This document shows, piece by piece, positions 8,160 to 17,123 of a stretch of DNA of 49,940 bases. The notes beneath the pieces are model-generated. The model had not been told where the DNA came from. It was given only the letters and a program-made list of their open reading frames with translations, and ran no database searches. The position numbers and the translations under genes were made by a program. Every line of letters begins with the position of its first letter. Position 1 is the stretch's first letter. Source of the stretch: Muribaculaceae bacterium (GTDB taxonomy: Bacteria > Bacteroidota > Bacteroidia > Bacteroidales > Muribaculaceae); contig JAFOYQ010000044.1 of assembly GCA_017424575.1 (NCBI GenBank), positions 1 through 49,940 of the forward strand, in the 5' to 3' direction.

Positions 8160-8510
8160 ATATTTGCTATTATTACTGTCCGATAAAATTAAAAAGGGTA
8201 TTAAAAGTGGTCTTATTAACTGAATTTCAGAGACAGAGACTTCGATTTTCAAATTACATGCCCCTATATGAAAGAATTGGTTGATATCGAGCTTCGCACG
8301 CCTTTGTCCTTGAAAACCTTTATCGGCACTAATTACTTTTATAAAGAATCTTTCAGATTCAAATTCATTCCTAAACTATTCCGTGCATAGTCTCTTCGAG
8401 CCAATACACGGCTACATACTAAGCATTACCTTCGGCAATGCCATCTGTGCTACGTATCTTTGGGACTGGATATTGAAAAAGTAAATTTGCTGGAACTCCC
8501 GTTGATAGTA
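8160..8510. repeat. Non-coding repeat-like intergenic region
   Basis: About 350 bases without a supportable gene. It begins with ACTGTCCGATAAAATTAA near 8177, which from memory resembles the end of Bacteroidales IS4-type elements. It then holds a stop-free stretch (about 8221-8390) with no good start codon. It contains the perfect palindrome GAATCTTTCAGATTC at 8346-8360 and GC-containing small hairpins around 8410-8450 (AGCC..GGCT and GCATT..AATGC around CCTTCGG). The palindrome differs at only two bases from one at 22001-22015 in the other repeat-like intergenic region. Most likely a degraded mobile or interspersed repeat; low certainty. Confidence 0.4.
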
Positions 8511-10352
8511 TTAGTTGCTCTTAGTGTGGCGTTGAGGAGTTGTAGATGGGGTGCTACGAAGCATATCCTCCATTTCGGGTGATATGTTGAACACATCCAT
8601 AGGGAATTTGGGACGAATGGATTCGTACCACTTAAATCGAGGTAGGTAGAAGAGCGATTTCTTGGCAAGGTAAAGAGGTGTAACAGTGCCGTTGGACTGC
8701 GACCATATCTTGCATTGTTCAAGGTTTTGCTCGTTGAAATGTGCCTCTAAGAAACTGCTTTCAAGATTTACTAATTTATTATATGTAGAGTCGTTTTCAA
8801 GCGGTAGGTAGATAGCCATTACGTTGCCATTTATATTGAGTTTTTTGAGGCTTTCATTCTCAAATGTGGCAAACATTTCTTTCCCACTTAATTGGTTGTA
8901 AAATTCACCTTCTACATGCTCCGAGGCAAATCCTGTCTCGGGTAGGCGTGCCCAATCGGCAGTGGAATCGTTGAAATGTACTTCAATTACATTGCCAAGG
9001 ATTTGGCGATGTCCACTCCAAAGCACGGGGAATTTGTTCATAATCAAGAGTGAATCTTGTTGACGGAATGTCATAGAATCGCATACTCCTTGAATATCGC
9101 TACGATATATGCGCACACGTGGGTTTGCTACGATGAAATGAGTTGTATCGAGAGTTGTCGTGGGAATTGAGTCGTTGGGGTTTAATATAATCTCATTTAT
9201 CACTCTATATCCACGAATTGTGTCGCCATGCATATAAAGTGTATCTCCTTTGGAGTATTCCATAGCAAGGGCATTACCTGTGACGAATGCACTATCAATA
9301 ACTTCATTGTAGTAACCATAATCACCTTTGAGTTTGCTGAGTTTTTCATTATCGGTGAGAACCATATTTCCATAAGCCTCGCCATATCCATTGGCGCGAT
9401 CATAAAATAGGGTATCCCCTTCAAGAGTTTTGTCATCTTTGGTTCTTATCGATGAATGGTCATATAGATTGGCTATTTGAGTATTTGTATTATAATCTCC
9501 ATTGCTTGTGTATATTGTGCCGTCTTTGTTTGTAATGGTTGATTCGCTCATGAGTCGAGCTAATTTAGTTACAGTATTATAGTCGGCATTATAGGTGTTG
9601 ATAGTGTTACCATCGCTCATGATAACAGCGTCGCTATCAATATTAGCAATTTTGGTGAATGTGCTATAGTGGAGCGATTCGGTGAAAATTTCACTTTTTT
9701 TATTGTCATTTGAATTGCTACATAAATAAACATTGCCATAGAAATTAGCAAGTTTTGTAGCTGGAGAATAATCTCCTTCGATTGATTCAAGACGATTTTG
9801 CTTGTCGGTTAATACTCCACCTGTAGTGTAGAACCCAACCTCTTCAACCAAGTCATATTCAAAAATGTCGGTTTCGAGTTTTACGTCGCGATTAATGAGC
9901 TTAACGGTATTGCCTTCATAAGCATATAGTATAGCGTGCTCATCTTCGCCAAGGTAATTGAGCGAGTCGGCATATATATTAAGAGTATCACCACGCCACA
10001 TGTGAATATTGCCGTATGCGTTAAACGAGTTTTCTTGATCAAAGAAATAAGCACTATCACACGACATATACATGTCGCCATGACGGAATTTTACTTGTTT
10101 TTGGGTGCCAAATAGTGTGATGTAATCGGCATTAAGGTGTTTTACCATAGAATCAGCTTCCTCAAGAAAAACTTTTTTTGTATTGCCGTGGTCCATTGAT
10201 TCAATGGCGGGCTTTACGATGGTTTTAGCCTTTGAGGTTTTACCTGTAACTGGTGTGCCTATTGCAATTGTTGGCACAAGGCAAATTAAAGCACACAAAG
10301 CCATCAAAATTGATGGCTTGCGTAAATTCTTGGTAAAATAGTGTGAAGTCAT
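8511..10352 (-). CDS. OstA-like LPS-transport-related protein
   Basis: A 613-residue exported protein (N-terminal hydrophobic segment ILMALCALICLVPTIAIG). Repeated beta-jellyroll strands are characteristic of the OstA/LptA fold: NADYITLFGTQKQVKFRHGDMYMSCDSAYF, then GNIHMWRGDTLNIYADSLNYLG and ...LFYDRANGYGEAYGNMVLTDN. This is the Bacteroidota OstA-like type, in which several LptA-like units are in one chain. Related proteins carry lipopolysaccharide across the periplasm or act at LptD. It lies 10 nt downstream of a SurA-type chaperone gene, and both serve outer-membrane assembly. The C-terminal ~130 residues (from about 485) are less obviously LptA-like. Confidence 0.82.
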   Translation of the reverse strand: MTSHYFTKNLRKPSILMALCALICLVPTIAIGTPVTGKTSKAKTIVKPAIESMDHGNTKKVFLEEADSMVKHLNADYITLFGTQKQVKFRHGDMYMSCDSAYFFDQENSFNAYGNIHMWRGDTLNIYADSLNYLGEDEHAILYAYEGNTVKLINRDVKLETDIFEYDLVEEVGFYTTGGVLTDKQNRLESIEGDYSPATKLANFYGNVYLCSNSNDNKKSEIFTESLHYSTFTKIANIDSDAVIMSDGNTINTYNADYNTVTKLARLMSESTITNKDGTIYTSNGDYNTNTQIANLYDHSSIRTKDDKTLEGDTLFYDRANGYGEAYGNMVLTDNEKLSKLKGDYGYYNEVIDSAFVTGNALAMEYSKGDTLYMHGDTIRGYRVINEIILNPNDSIPTTTLDTTHFIVANPRVRIYRSDIQGVCDSMTFRQQDSLLIMNKFPVLWSGHRQILGNVIEVHFNDSTADWARLPETGFASEHVEGEFYNQLSGKEMFATFENESLKKLNINGNVMAIYLPLENDSTYNKLVNLESSFLEAHFNEQNLEQCKIWSQSNGTVTPLYLAKKSLFYLPRFKWYESIRPKFPMDVFNISPEMEDMLRSTPSTTPQRHTKSN

Positions 10353-10362
10353 TGCGACTTAT

Positions 10363-11715
10363 TTATTTTTTTAGCCAATTGTGTTCAAATTGACAATTGT
10401 TCCAACCATCTTCGATGCGAATATAGGTGTCGTCAATTTTTTTATTAATCCATTCGCTGATAATATTAGCCTTTGCCGACGCTTCATACATAGACTTGAT
10501 GAGTTGATAGTCGTCAGAAAGATTTGCTTTATGGCCTTCAATGCGATTTGTGAGTTTAACGATTGCAACGATATCGCGATTGAGTTTTGGATCTTTCATG
10601 ATGAATGGCATAGAAATTTCGCCTGGGTTAAGTTTGTAAACCTGATGAGCAATCTCTTGAGGAAGTTGTGACATTTCAAAACGAATAGTTCCAGATTCGC
10701 TATTAACCATAACACCTTTACTGTTGCGAGTGTCTTTGTCTTGAGAGATTACGGGAGCAGCATCTTCAAATGTGAATTTTTTATCAAGGATATCAGCACG
10801 TACTGAATCTAAACGTTCAATAGCTGCAGTAAGGTCTTTATCTGACACTTTGGGACGAAGCAAGATGTGGCGAGTGTTGATGCGGTCACCACGCTTTTCG
10901 ATGAGCTGGATGATGTGGTATCCATATTGAGTCTCAACGATTTTTGATACTTTTTTGGGGTCGTTGAGGTTGAATGCTACAGCAGCATATTCGGGCTCAA
11001 GGTGTCCGCGACCCATGAACCCAATTTCTCCACCACGCACGCTACTGCCATCTTCGGAGTATAGGATTGCTAATGTAGAAAATTCACTTTCACCGTTTGT
11101 GATGCGATTAGAGTAGTCGCGTAGTCGCGCCTTCACATCTTCAATCTCTTGCAATGGAATTATAGGGTTGAGTGTTATAATTTGTACCTCTACTTGCATC
11201 GGCACGAAAGGAATGCTATCGGCATGCAAGTTTGAGAAATATTTTCTTACATCAGATGGAGTTGTTTTTAGGTTTTTAGTAAGTGAAGCTTGCACTTGTT
11301 GCACGCGTGATTGATTTTTCCACATTTCTGTCATTTCCTCACGCATTTGAGGGATTGTTTTGCGGAAATATTGCTCAACTTTCTCTTTTGAACCGAGGTT
11401 GGAAATATAGTAGTTGATGCGGCTATCAACTTGTTGTTGAATCATAGAATTTTGTACTTCCACTGTGTCGATATCGGCTTGGTGGAGAAATAGTTTTTCG
11501 ACAGCAATCTTTTCGGGTATCACGCAATAAGGATCACCATTGATAGGGGTGCGCTCATATTGCATCTGTTGATACATTGCTTCAATTTCTGATTTGTATA
11601 TAAGTTGGTCGCCAACAACCCATGCTACCTCTTCGGCGATGTTATTTTGAGCCGATATTGCAATAGAAGCAAAGATGGATAGCAAAATGCTTAGTGTGAG
11701 AGTTTTTATATTCAC
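10363..11715 (-). CDS. surA: SurA-type periplasmic peptidyl-prolyl isomerase/chaperone
   Basis: A 450-residue protein with signal peptide ILLSIFASIAISAQ. An N-terminal SurA-like helical domain follows (VAWVVGDQLIYKSEIEAMYQQMQYE...). Two parvulin modules come after it: the clearest, about residues 175-285, includes GGEIGFMGRGHLEPEYAAVAFNL and the YGYHIIQLIEKRG end; a second, divergent one starts at NTRHILLRPKVSDKDL. SurA delivers unfolded beta-barrel proteins to the BAM complex. A -7 element TAACTTTG lies about 30 nt upstream. The gene is followed by the OstA-like gene in the same operon. The symbol is by function and architecture; orthology was not tested. Confidence 0.85.
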   Translation of the reverse strand: MNIKTLTLSILLSIFASIAISAQNNIAEEVAWVVGDQLIYKSEIEAMYQQMQYERTPINGDPYCVIPEKIAVEKLFLHQADIDTVEVQNSMIQQQVDSRINYYISNLGSKEKVEQYFRKTIPQMREEMTEMWKNQSRVQQVQASLTKNLKTTPSDVRKYFSNLHADSIPFVPMQVEVQIITLNPIIPLQEIEDVKARLRDYSNRITNGESEFSTLAILYSEDGSSVRGGEIGFMGRGHLEPEYAAVAFNLNDPKKVSKIVETQYGYHIIQLIEKRGDRINTRHILLRPKVSDKDLTAAIERLDSVRADILDKKFTFEDAAPVISQDKDTRNSKGVMVNSESGTIRFEMSQLPQEIAHQVYKLNPGEISMPFIMKDPKLNRDIVAIVKLTNRIEGHKANLSDDYQLIKSMYEASAKANIISEWINKKIDDTYIRIEDGWNNCQFEHNWLKK

Positions 11716-11743
11716 GATTTTTGTATTTTCTTGTTTTATCCTA

Positions 11744-11751
11744 CAAAGTTA
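11744..11751 (-). promoter_or_regulatory. -7 promoter element for the surA/OstA-like operon
   Basis: The minus strand reads TAACTTTG, a full match to TAnnTTTG, 29 nt before the surA ATG. A clear -33 TTTG was not found at the expected distance. Confidence 0.5.
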
Positions 11752-11859
11752 ACCTATCTTTTTGAATTTATTATTCTATGATGATACTTAATTTGTTTTT
11801 TTCGCTTTTTTTGGCATTATATTGCTCAATTTTAGATTTAGTAGCATAGTAGATAAACA

Positions 11860-11896
11860 AAAAACTCCCCATCATTGTGAGTGAAAGGGAGTTTTT
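11860..11896 (-). terminator. Intrinsic terminator after the second parvulin gene
   Basis: AAAAACTCCC (11860-11869) and GGGAGTTTTT (11887-11896) are perfect arms. On the minus strand it lies 23 nt past the stop of the gene at 11919, with U-rich sequence in the arm and after it. Confidence 0.85.
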
Positions 11897-11918
11897 ATCT
11901 ATTAAAATAAATCAAATG

Positions 11919-13874
11919 CTATTTTTGTTTGAGTTTATTTAGCTCTTTAGTTTTGATTTTTACTGGATATTTAGCTTTGAGGCTATTAATCCATTCTTTT
12001 TCAAGAACTGATTGGTAGTCAGATGTTACTTGACCTCTTACATCGGCTGCTTCTTCGGGCGAAGTGATGATTTTGCCCATGTAACCGAAATATGATTTCC
12101 ATTTATTCTTTTCGTTTGATGGCTTTTCGCAACCAAATGCAACGTAGTCAACGATTGCATTTTCACCTTTAGCAGCAATTACGCGTTCAACGCGAATATC
12201 TTTGCGAGTGAATTTTTGGCGTAAAACATTGGCAACTGAGTCAACTGAAATTTCTTGACCTTCGAGGAATGTTTTAGCTTCGTTCATGATTGAATCGTTA
12301 GTGGCAAATACAATGAAACCTTTGTATTTAGGAGCTGTCCAATTGTCGTATTTAGCACGATTTGCTTGGAAGTATTTCTCAAGACCTTCTTTATCTTTTG
12401 CTGCTTTTTCCCACACATTGCGATTGCTCACTTCAAATAATAGAATGCCATCACGATATTCGTTAACGAGATTGCGGAATTCGGGATAATATTCTTCAAG
12501 GTGACGATTTTCGTAGTCAACTCCACAGCTGTTAAGCTCAGCATTAAGGTAGCTATTGATTTGACCTTTGCCGTATGCTACGTCTGTATTCAATGATTTT
12601 GGGAGCATTTTGAAAACCTTCTTTGCAGGAATAGTTTCATCACCAACCTTAATGACTGCGAAGTCGCTATCAATATATTTTGCAATGAATGTTGAGTCGT
12701 ATGCACCATGTTTATCGAGAACTTTGAAGATTTTGTCAACATTCTTTTGGATGATAGTAGCGTTGTGTTTAATCTTCATTTTTTCAGCAAACTCTTTTTG
12801 AGGGAGTAGGCCACGCTCGTCATTGTTGATAACCATTTGGATAGTAGGTTTGCACTCTTCAAATGAACCTACACCTTTGCTGTCAATGCGATAGATGATA
12901 TGCCAACCAAATTGTGTTTGAACAGGTTTAGACATTTCGCCATTGTTAAGAGCAAATGTTGCTACTTCAAATTCTGGAACCATTTGACCTGCACCAAACC
13001 AGCCAAGTTCTCCACCATTTTGACGTGATCCACATTCTGATTCAGTTTTTGCGATTTCGCTAAATGCTGCGCTTAATTCTGAAGGAGATTTGCTTGCAAG
13101 GATATTGTAGATTGAATCAATTTGTGCTTTCGCGATCTCAGCATCGGCAGGAGTTTTGCCGTGAGTGAGTTTGAGGATATGTTTTGCGTTAACTTGACCT
13201 TGAGAAGGACGACGACCGTTAACCATGATGAGGTGGAATCCTGCGAATGTTTCTACTACGTCAGAAATTTCGCCAACTTGAGTGTCCCAAGCTGCTTTCT
13301 CAAAAGAGTATGGCCAACGATTTGCAACAAGCCAACCCATGTTGCCCCCACGAGATTTTGTAGAGCGATCGGTTGAGTATTTTTCAACCATTTCGGCAAA
13401 TGTAGCATTGCCAGCTTTGATTTCGCGCTTAATGCTGTCAAGAAGTTCTTTGCTTTCTTTGTTTTTGATAGGATCTTCTGAGATATGAAGCATGAGATGG
13501 CTCACATTTACCTCTTCGTGCATGCGTGCATACGCTTCGTTCATAAGACGTTCTAATATAGTCTTATCTTCAAGATATGGCGTAGCAAGCTCGTTGCGAT
13601 GACCTTTGAACTCGTTTATGAATGCAGTAGTGGTGTCAATTCCAGCAGCTTCGGCATCAGCAACTTTGAGTTTGTATGTTACAAACATATCAACATATTC
13701 GTCGATTGATTGTTTTTGTACTTGTTGTGAGTTGTTTTTGTTGTAGAGGTATTCAAATTCACTCATCTTTACATCTTTACCATTGACTTTCATCAATACA
13801 GGGTCGTCATTTTTTGCAGATGCGCAAAAGATTGTAGCGGCAATGAGTGCTAATGATGCAAAACGTTTGTTCAT
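11919..13874 (-). CDS. Exported peptidyl-prolyl isomerase with two parvulin domains
   Basis: A 651-residue protein. Signal peptide MNKRFASLALIAATIFCASA is followed by an N-terminal domain beginning VLMKVNGKDVKMSEFEYLYNK. Parvulin domain 1 lies at about residues 120-225 (VSHLMLHISEDP ... GGNMGWLVANRWPYSFEKAAW ... GFHLIMVNGRRP). Domain 2 lies at about 228-330 (NAKHILKLTHGKTP ... GGELGWFGAGQMVPEFEVATF ... FGWHIIYRIDSKG). The remaining ~320 residues form a helical C-terminal region without a recognised domain. The layout is like PpiD/PrsA-type periplasmic folding factors. It is transcribed separately from surA, because a terminator lies between them. Confidence 0.85.
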   Translation of the reverse strand: MNKRFASLALIAATIFCASAKNDDPVLMKVNGKDVKMSEFEYLYNKNNSQQVQKQSIDEYVDMFVTYKLKVADAEAAGIDTTTAFINEFKGHRNELATPYLEDKTILERLMNEAYARMHEEVNVSHLMLHISEDPIKNKESKELLDSIKREIKAGNATFAEMVEKYSTDRSTKSRGGNMGWLVANRWPYSFEKAAWDTQVGEISDVVETFAGFHLIMVNGRRPSQGQVNAKHILKLTHGKTPADAEIAKAQIDSIYNILASKSPSELSAAFSEIAKTESECGSRQNGGELGWFGAGQMVPEFEVATFALNNGEMSKPVQTQFGWHIIYRIDSKGVGSFEECKPTIQMVINNDERGLLPQKEFAEKMKIKHNATIIQKNVDKIFKVLDKHGAYDSTFIAKYIDSDFAVIKVGDETIPAKKVFKMLPKSLNTDVAYGKGQINSYLNAELNSCGVDYENRHLEEYYPEFRNLVNEYRDGILLFEVSNRNVWEKAAKDKEGLEKYFQANRAKYDNWTAPKYKGFIVFATNDSIMNEAKTFLEGQEISVDSVANVLRQKFTRKDIRVERVIAAKGENAIVDYVAFGCEKPSNEKNKWKSYFGYMGKIITSPEEAADVRGQVTSDYQSVLEKEWINSLKAKYPVKIKTKELNKLKQK

Positions 13875-13933
13875 TGTTTATTAGTTTATTGTTAAGATGC
13901 AACAGTGTTGCGATTACATTATTACATAAAATA

Positions 13934-13979
13934 TATAGAGATATAACGCAACCAATTGTGGTTTTATTATATCTCTATA
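13934..13979 (-). terminator. Long hairpin downstream of guaB
   Basis: A perfect 13-bp AT-rich inverted repeat (13934-13946 with 13967-13979) flanks an inner partial palindrome. It lies 77 nt after guaB on the minus strand. The T-rich tail is weak, so it may protect the mRNA 3' end rather than terminate. Confidence 0.5.
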
Positions 13980-14055
13980 GTGTATTTAAGATTATTTTGC
14001 CAAAACTTTTCTAAATATTTGTGAATTGTTTAGTTAAGGCTTTTTAATCAGTTCA

Positions 14056-15531
14056 TTATTGTGGAGTGCTGTAGTTAGGAGCTTCACTTGTAATTGCAAC
14101 ATCGTGAGGGTGGCTTTCAGCAACACCAGCATTAGTGATGCGAGTAAATTTTGCAGAGTGAAGTTTTTCAATATTTTCAGCACCACAGTAGCCCATACCT
14201 GCACGGAGACCTCCTAACATTTGGTACACTACCTCGTAGAGCAACCCTTTGTAAGGAACGCGAGCTGCGATACCCTCGGGAACGAGTTTTTTAGCATCGC
14301 TTTCGTTTGCTTGGAAATAGCGGTCTTTTGAGCCTTTTTCCATAGCTTCAAGTGACCCCATGCCGCGATAAGCTTTGAACTTACGACCATTGTAGATGAT
14401 TGTGCTACCTGGAGATTCTTCAACACCAGCAAGCATACCACCGAGCATTACTGAATAAGCACCAGCTGCAAGAGCTTTAACAATATCGCCTGAATAGCGG
14501 ATACCACCATCGGCAATCAACGGAACTCCTGTGCCTTCAAGTGCTTTTGCTACATCATAAACTGCGCTCAATTGAGGAACGCCTACACCAGCGATTACGC
14601 GAGTTGTACAAATAGAACCTGGACCGATACCCACTTTTACACCATCTGCGCCATTTTCAACGAGATATTTAGCAGCTTCTCCAGTTGCAATGTTACCAAC
14701 GACAACGTCTATATGTGGATATTTTTCTTTGATTGCTTTCAATACACCTACAACACCTTTTGTGTGGCCATGTGCAGTGTCAATTACGATAGCGTCAACA
14801 CCTGCATCAACAAGAGCATCTACGCGGTCCATGCTGTCGCCAGTGACACCTACACCAGCAGCTACACGAAGGCGACCGAGTGAATCTTTACAAGCATTTG
14901 GCTTATCTTTAGCTTTAGTGATATCTTTGTATGTTACGAGACCAATCAAGTGGTTTTCGCCGTCAACTACTGGGAGTTTTTCAATTTTATGTTGTTGAAG
15001 GATTTCAGCTGCTTCTTCAAGATTAGTAGATTGAGTAGTTGTAACAATGTTTTCTGATGTCATAACATCATCGATTAGACGATTTACGTCGTGTTCGAAG
15101 CGCAAGTCGCGATTTGTTACGATACCCACGAGCTTATTGTTGTCGTCAACCACAGGAATACCACCAATATGATATTCTTTCATCATGTTGAGTGCATCAG
15201 CAACAGTGCTACCACATTTGATAGTAACTGGGTCATAAATCATACCATTCTCTGCGCGTTTCACAGCATGTACTTGACGAGCTTGTTCTGCAATAGTCAT
15301 GTTCTTGTGAATTACACCGATACCACCTTCGCGAGCAATTGCAATAGCCAATTGCGCTTCAGTAACAGTGTCCATGGCAGCTGATACCAATGGCACATTT
15401 AGCGTAATGTTGCGTGAGAACTTTGTTTGGAGATTGACACAGCGAGGAAGAACTTCCGAATAAGCTGGAATTAAGAGGACATCATCAAAAGTGAGTCCAT
15501 CCATTTTTACACGATCTGCAATAAATGACAT
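14056..15531 (-). CDS. guaB: IMP dehydrogenase
   Basis: Oxidises IMP to XMP with NAD+, the committed step of GMP synthesis in the cytosol. At 491 residues it has the standard length. The barrel starts [19 protein letters not shown]. Two CBS domains occupy about 95-210 ([26 protein letters not shown] and [24 protein letters not shown]). The active-site loop [11 protein letters not shown] carries the catalytic Cys. The mobile flap includes [21 protein letters not shown] promoter with both -33 and -7 elements sits just upstream, so the gene is independently transcribed. Confidence 0.97.
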   Translation of the reverse strand: MSFIADRVKMDGLTFDDVLLIPAYSEVLPRCVNLQTKFSRNITLNVPLVSAAMDTVTEAQLAIAIAREGGIGVIHKNMTIAEQARQVHAVKRAENGMIYDPVTIKCGSTVADALNMMKEYHIGGIPVVDDNNKLVGIVTNRDLRFEHDVNRLIDDVMTSENIVTTTQSTNLEEAAEILQQHKIEKLPVVDGENHLIGLVTYKDITKAKDKPNACKDSLGRLRVAAGVGVTGDSMDRVDALVDAGVDAIVIDTAHGHTKGVVGVLKAIKEKYPHIDVVVGNIATGEAAKYLVENGADGVKVGIGPGSICTTRVIAGVGVPQLSAVYDVAKALEGTGVPLIADGGIRYSGDIVKALAAGAYSVMLGGMLAGVEESPGSTIIYNGRKFKAYRGMGSLEAMEKGSKDRYFQANESDAKKLVPEGIAARVPYKGLLYEVVYQMLGGLRAGMGYCGAENIEKLHSAKFTRITNAGVAESHPHDVAITSEAPNYSTPQ

Positions 15532-15559
15532 ATAAACAATGTTTAGATTTTATTGCACG

Positions 15560-15590
15560 CAAAGATAAGCATTATTGAGCAATCTGCAAA
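15560..15590 (-). promoter_or_regulatory. guaB promoter (-33 TTTG, -7 TATCTTTG)
   Basis: On the minus strand TTTG (complement of 15587-15590) is followed after 19 nt by TATCTTTG (complement of 15560-15567). Both match the Bacteroidales consensus. The start would fall about 20 nt before the guaB ATG. Confidence 0.7.
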
Positions 15591-15651
15591 CAAAATACAA
15601 TAAAATTAGGGCTATTTATGCCAAAAAAATATGATTTTCCAGTGTTGTATC

Positions 15652-15747
15652 CTACTTATTTGACCTTTCGCGTGTGTATTTTTTTTCGTATGCGTTGAAG
15701 GCTTTGATAATTGCTACAAAAAGACCGATATAAATAAAAGTTACCAT
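15652..15747 (-). CDS. Putative 31-residue small membrane protein
   Basis: ATG at 15747-15745 through TAG at 15652-15654 encodes 31 residues. It starts MVTFIYIGLFVAIIKAF, one short transmembrane helix, and ends with a highly charged tail (NAYEKKYTRERSNK). This is the classic layout of bacterial small membrane proteins. A -7 element TACCTTTG lies at 15787-15794, giving a leader of roughly 30 nt, and the preceding gene is closed off by a terminator at 15853-15890. The ORF would therefore have its own transcript ahead of guaB. No family is recognised. It could still be a chance ORF, since nothing but its layout and promoter supports it. Confidence 0.48.
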   Translation of the reverse strand: MVTFIYIGLFVAIIKAFNAYEKKYTRERSNK

Positions 15748-15786
15748 AAATAAAATGTTTTAAGTGTTATTATTTTGTTTATGGAG

Positions 15787-15794
15787 CAAAGGTA
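15787..15794 (-). promoter_or_regulatory. -7 element ahead of the 31-residue small ORF
   Basis: The minus strand reads TACCTTTG, matching TAnnTTTG, 40 nt before the small ORF ATG. The -33 element is not convincing. Confidence 0.45.
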
Positions 15795-15852
15795 AGAGAT
15801 GTGGTGGGCAATAATATGGCGCAGTAAAATTAATAAACCTAAAAATTATTAC

Positions 15853-15890
15853 AAAAAAGTTGCGCCAAAAATGTTAGTTTTGGCACAACT
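15853..15890 (-). terminator. Intrinsic terminator of the tsaB/flavodiiron unit
   Basis: Arms AGTTGCGCCAAAA (15858-15870) and TTTTGGCACAACT (15878-15890) pair with one mismatch. On the minus strand TTTTTT follows. It lies 27 nt after the flavodiiron gene stop. Confidence 0.8.
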
Positions 15891-15916
15891 ACTTGTATAT
15901 TGCTATTAATATAGAT

Positions 15917-17080
15917 TTACTTCAATATCGCGTCGGCGAGAGTTCCCATTGCTGGAAGGTCGCTTTGCTTCATTGTTGAACGGATCGTTACGATAGGTTC
16001 GATGATATCAAGTTCTTTCATTTTGCCGAGCATATCTTTCATTACACGTCCTGCCGATGGCGCCCACGAACCATTTTCGATGATTGCTACGCGACGACGT
16101 TGGTATGCTTTGAGTTTAAGATGATGTAAGAAATCATACATAGGGGGGAATACATCGCCGTCGTATGATGATGCTGCAACAACCAATTTGCCATAACGGA
16201 ACGCGTCTTCAACGGCTTCTGCCATATCGTCGCGACATAAGTCGGTAATTGCAACTTTTTTTGCCCCTTTTTCTTTGAGCATGTCGGCCAATTTTAATGC
16301 AGCCGCTTTTGTGCCACCATGAATTGATGCATAAGCGATAAACACACCTTCGCTTTCCACTTCATATTTGCTCCAAGTATTATATAGACCTATATAATAT
16401 TCGAGATTCTCACTGAGGATAGGACCATGAAGAGGGCAGATGTGTTTAATTTCAAGAGTGGCGAGCTTTTTGAGTAAAGTTTGCACCGAAATGCCATATT
16501 TGCCACATATATTAAAGTAGTAGCGACGCGCCTCGCAAGCCCAATCTTCTTCGTGGCTCAATGCTCCAAATTTGCCAAATCCGTCGGCAGTGAATGCAAC
16601 CTTGTCGGTGTGGTCATACGATACCATAACCTCGGGCCAATGCACCATAGGTGCCATGATGAATTGCAAAGTGTGAGAGCCGAGCGAAAGTTTTTCGTAT
16701 TCATTAACTGAGATAGTGCGACCTGTGAAATCTATGTCTTCAAAAAATTGAGGCATCATGCCGATTGCTTTAACCGATGCCACGATTTTCATATCGGGAT
16801 ATTTTTCCATTGCAGTAGCAATATTGCCAGCATGGTCGGGCTCCATGTGGTGCACAATGAGATAATCGGGAGTGCGACCCTCGAGAGCCTCTTCAAGATT
16901 TATCCACCATTCATCGCTCATACGACGATCAACAGTGTCCATAATAGCCACCTTTTCATCGATAATGAGATATGAATTATATGAAATACCATTGGGAATG
17001 ATATACTGACTTTCAAATAAGTCGAGCGTAGTGTCATCAACACCAATATATTTAATCGTAGAAGTAATGTTCTTTATCAT
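15917..17080 (-). CDS. Flavodiiron protein (FprA-type O2/NO reductase)
   Basis: A 387-residue soluble protein. The N-terminal metallo-beta-lactamase domain carries the di-iron ligand set HHMEPDH (H78, E80, D82, H83), then H147 in the MVHWPE segment, D165, and the LHGP His near residue 227. The C-terminal flavodoxin domain starts about residue 252 (GVFIAYASIHGGTKAAALKLADML) and binds FMN. Flavodiiron proteins reduce O2 to water or NO to N2O, protecting anaerobes. Electron donors (rubredoxin) are not encoded nearby. It is 43 nt downstream of tsaB on the same strand and may be co-transcribed. The O2 versus NO preference cannot be read from sequence by eye. Confidence 0.93.
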   Translation of the reverse strand: MIKNITSTIKYIGVDDTTLDLFESQYIIPNGISYNSYLIIDEKVAIMDTVDRRMSDEWWINLEEALEGRTPDYLIVHHMEPDHAGNIATAMEKYPDMKIVASVKAIGMMPQFFEDIDFTGRTISVNEYEKLSLGSHTLQFIMAPMVHWPEVMVSYDHTDKVAFTADGFGKFGALSHEEDWACEARRYYFNICGKYGISVQTLLKKLATLEIKHICPLHGPILSENLEYYIGLYNTWSKYEVESEGVFIAYASIHGGTKAAALKLADMLKEKGAKKVAITDLCRDDMAEAVEDAFRYGKLVVAASSYDGDVFPPMYDFLHHLKLKAYQRRRVAIIENGSWAPSAGRVMKDMLGKMKELDIIEPIVTIRSTMKQSDLPAMGTLADAILK

Positions 17081-17123
17081 AATTGTAGATTTTTATTTAA
17101 TAACAAATTTGGTGCAAAAAATC

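Noticed and set aside
8221..8390. Stop-free stretch reading like a short peptide in the intergenic repeat region
   Set aside because: It has no good start, begins right after a stop, and contains the palindrome hairpin; more likely repeat DNA than a gene.
8450..8722. 90-residue minus-strand frame overlapping the OstA-like gene end
   Set aside because: Alternate frame of the OstA-like C-terminus with no motif and no start context.
14572..14998. Plus-strand frames of about 100 residues opposite guaB
   Set aside because: Antisense shadows of guaB; no promoter or ribosome-binding context, and composition reflects the complement of the enzyme codons.
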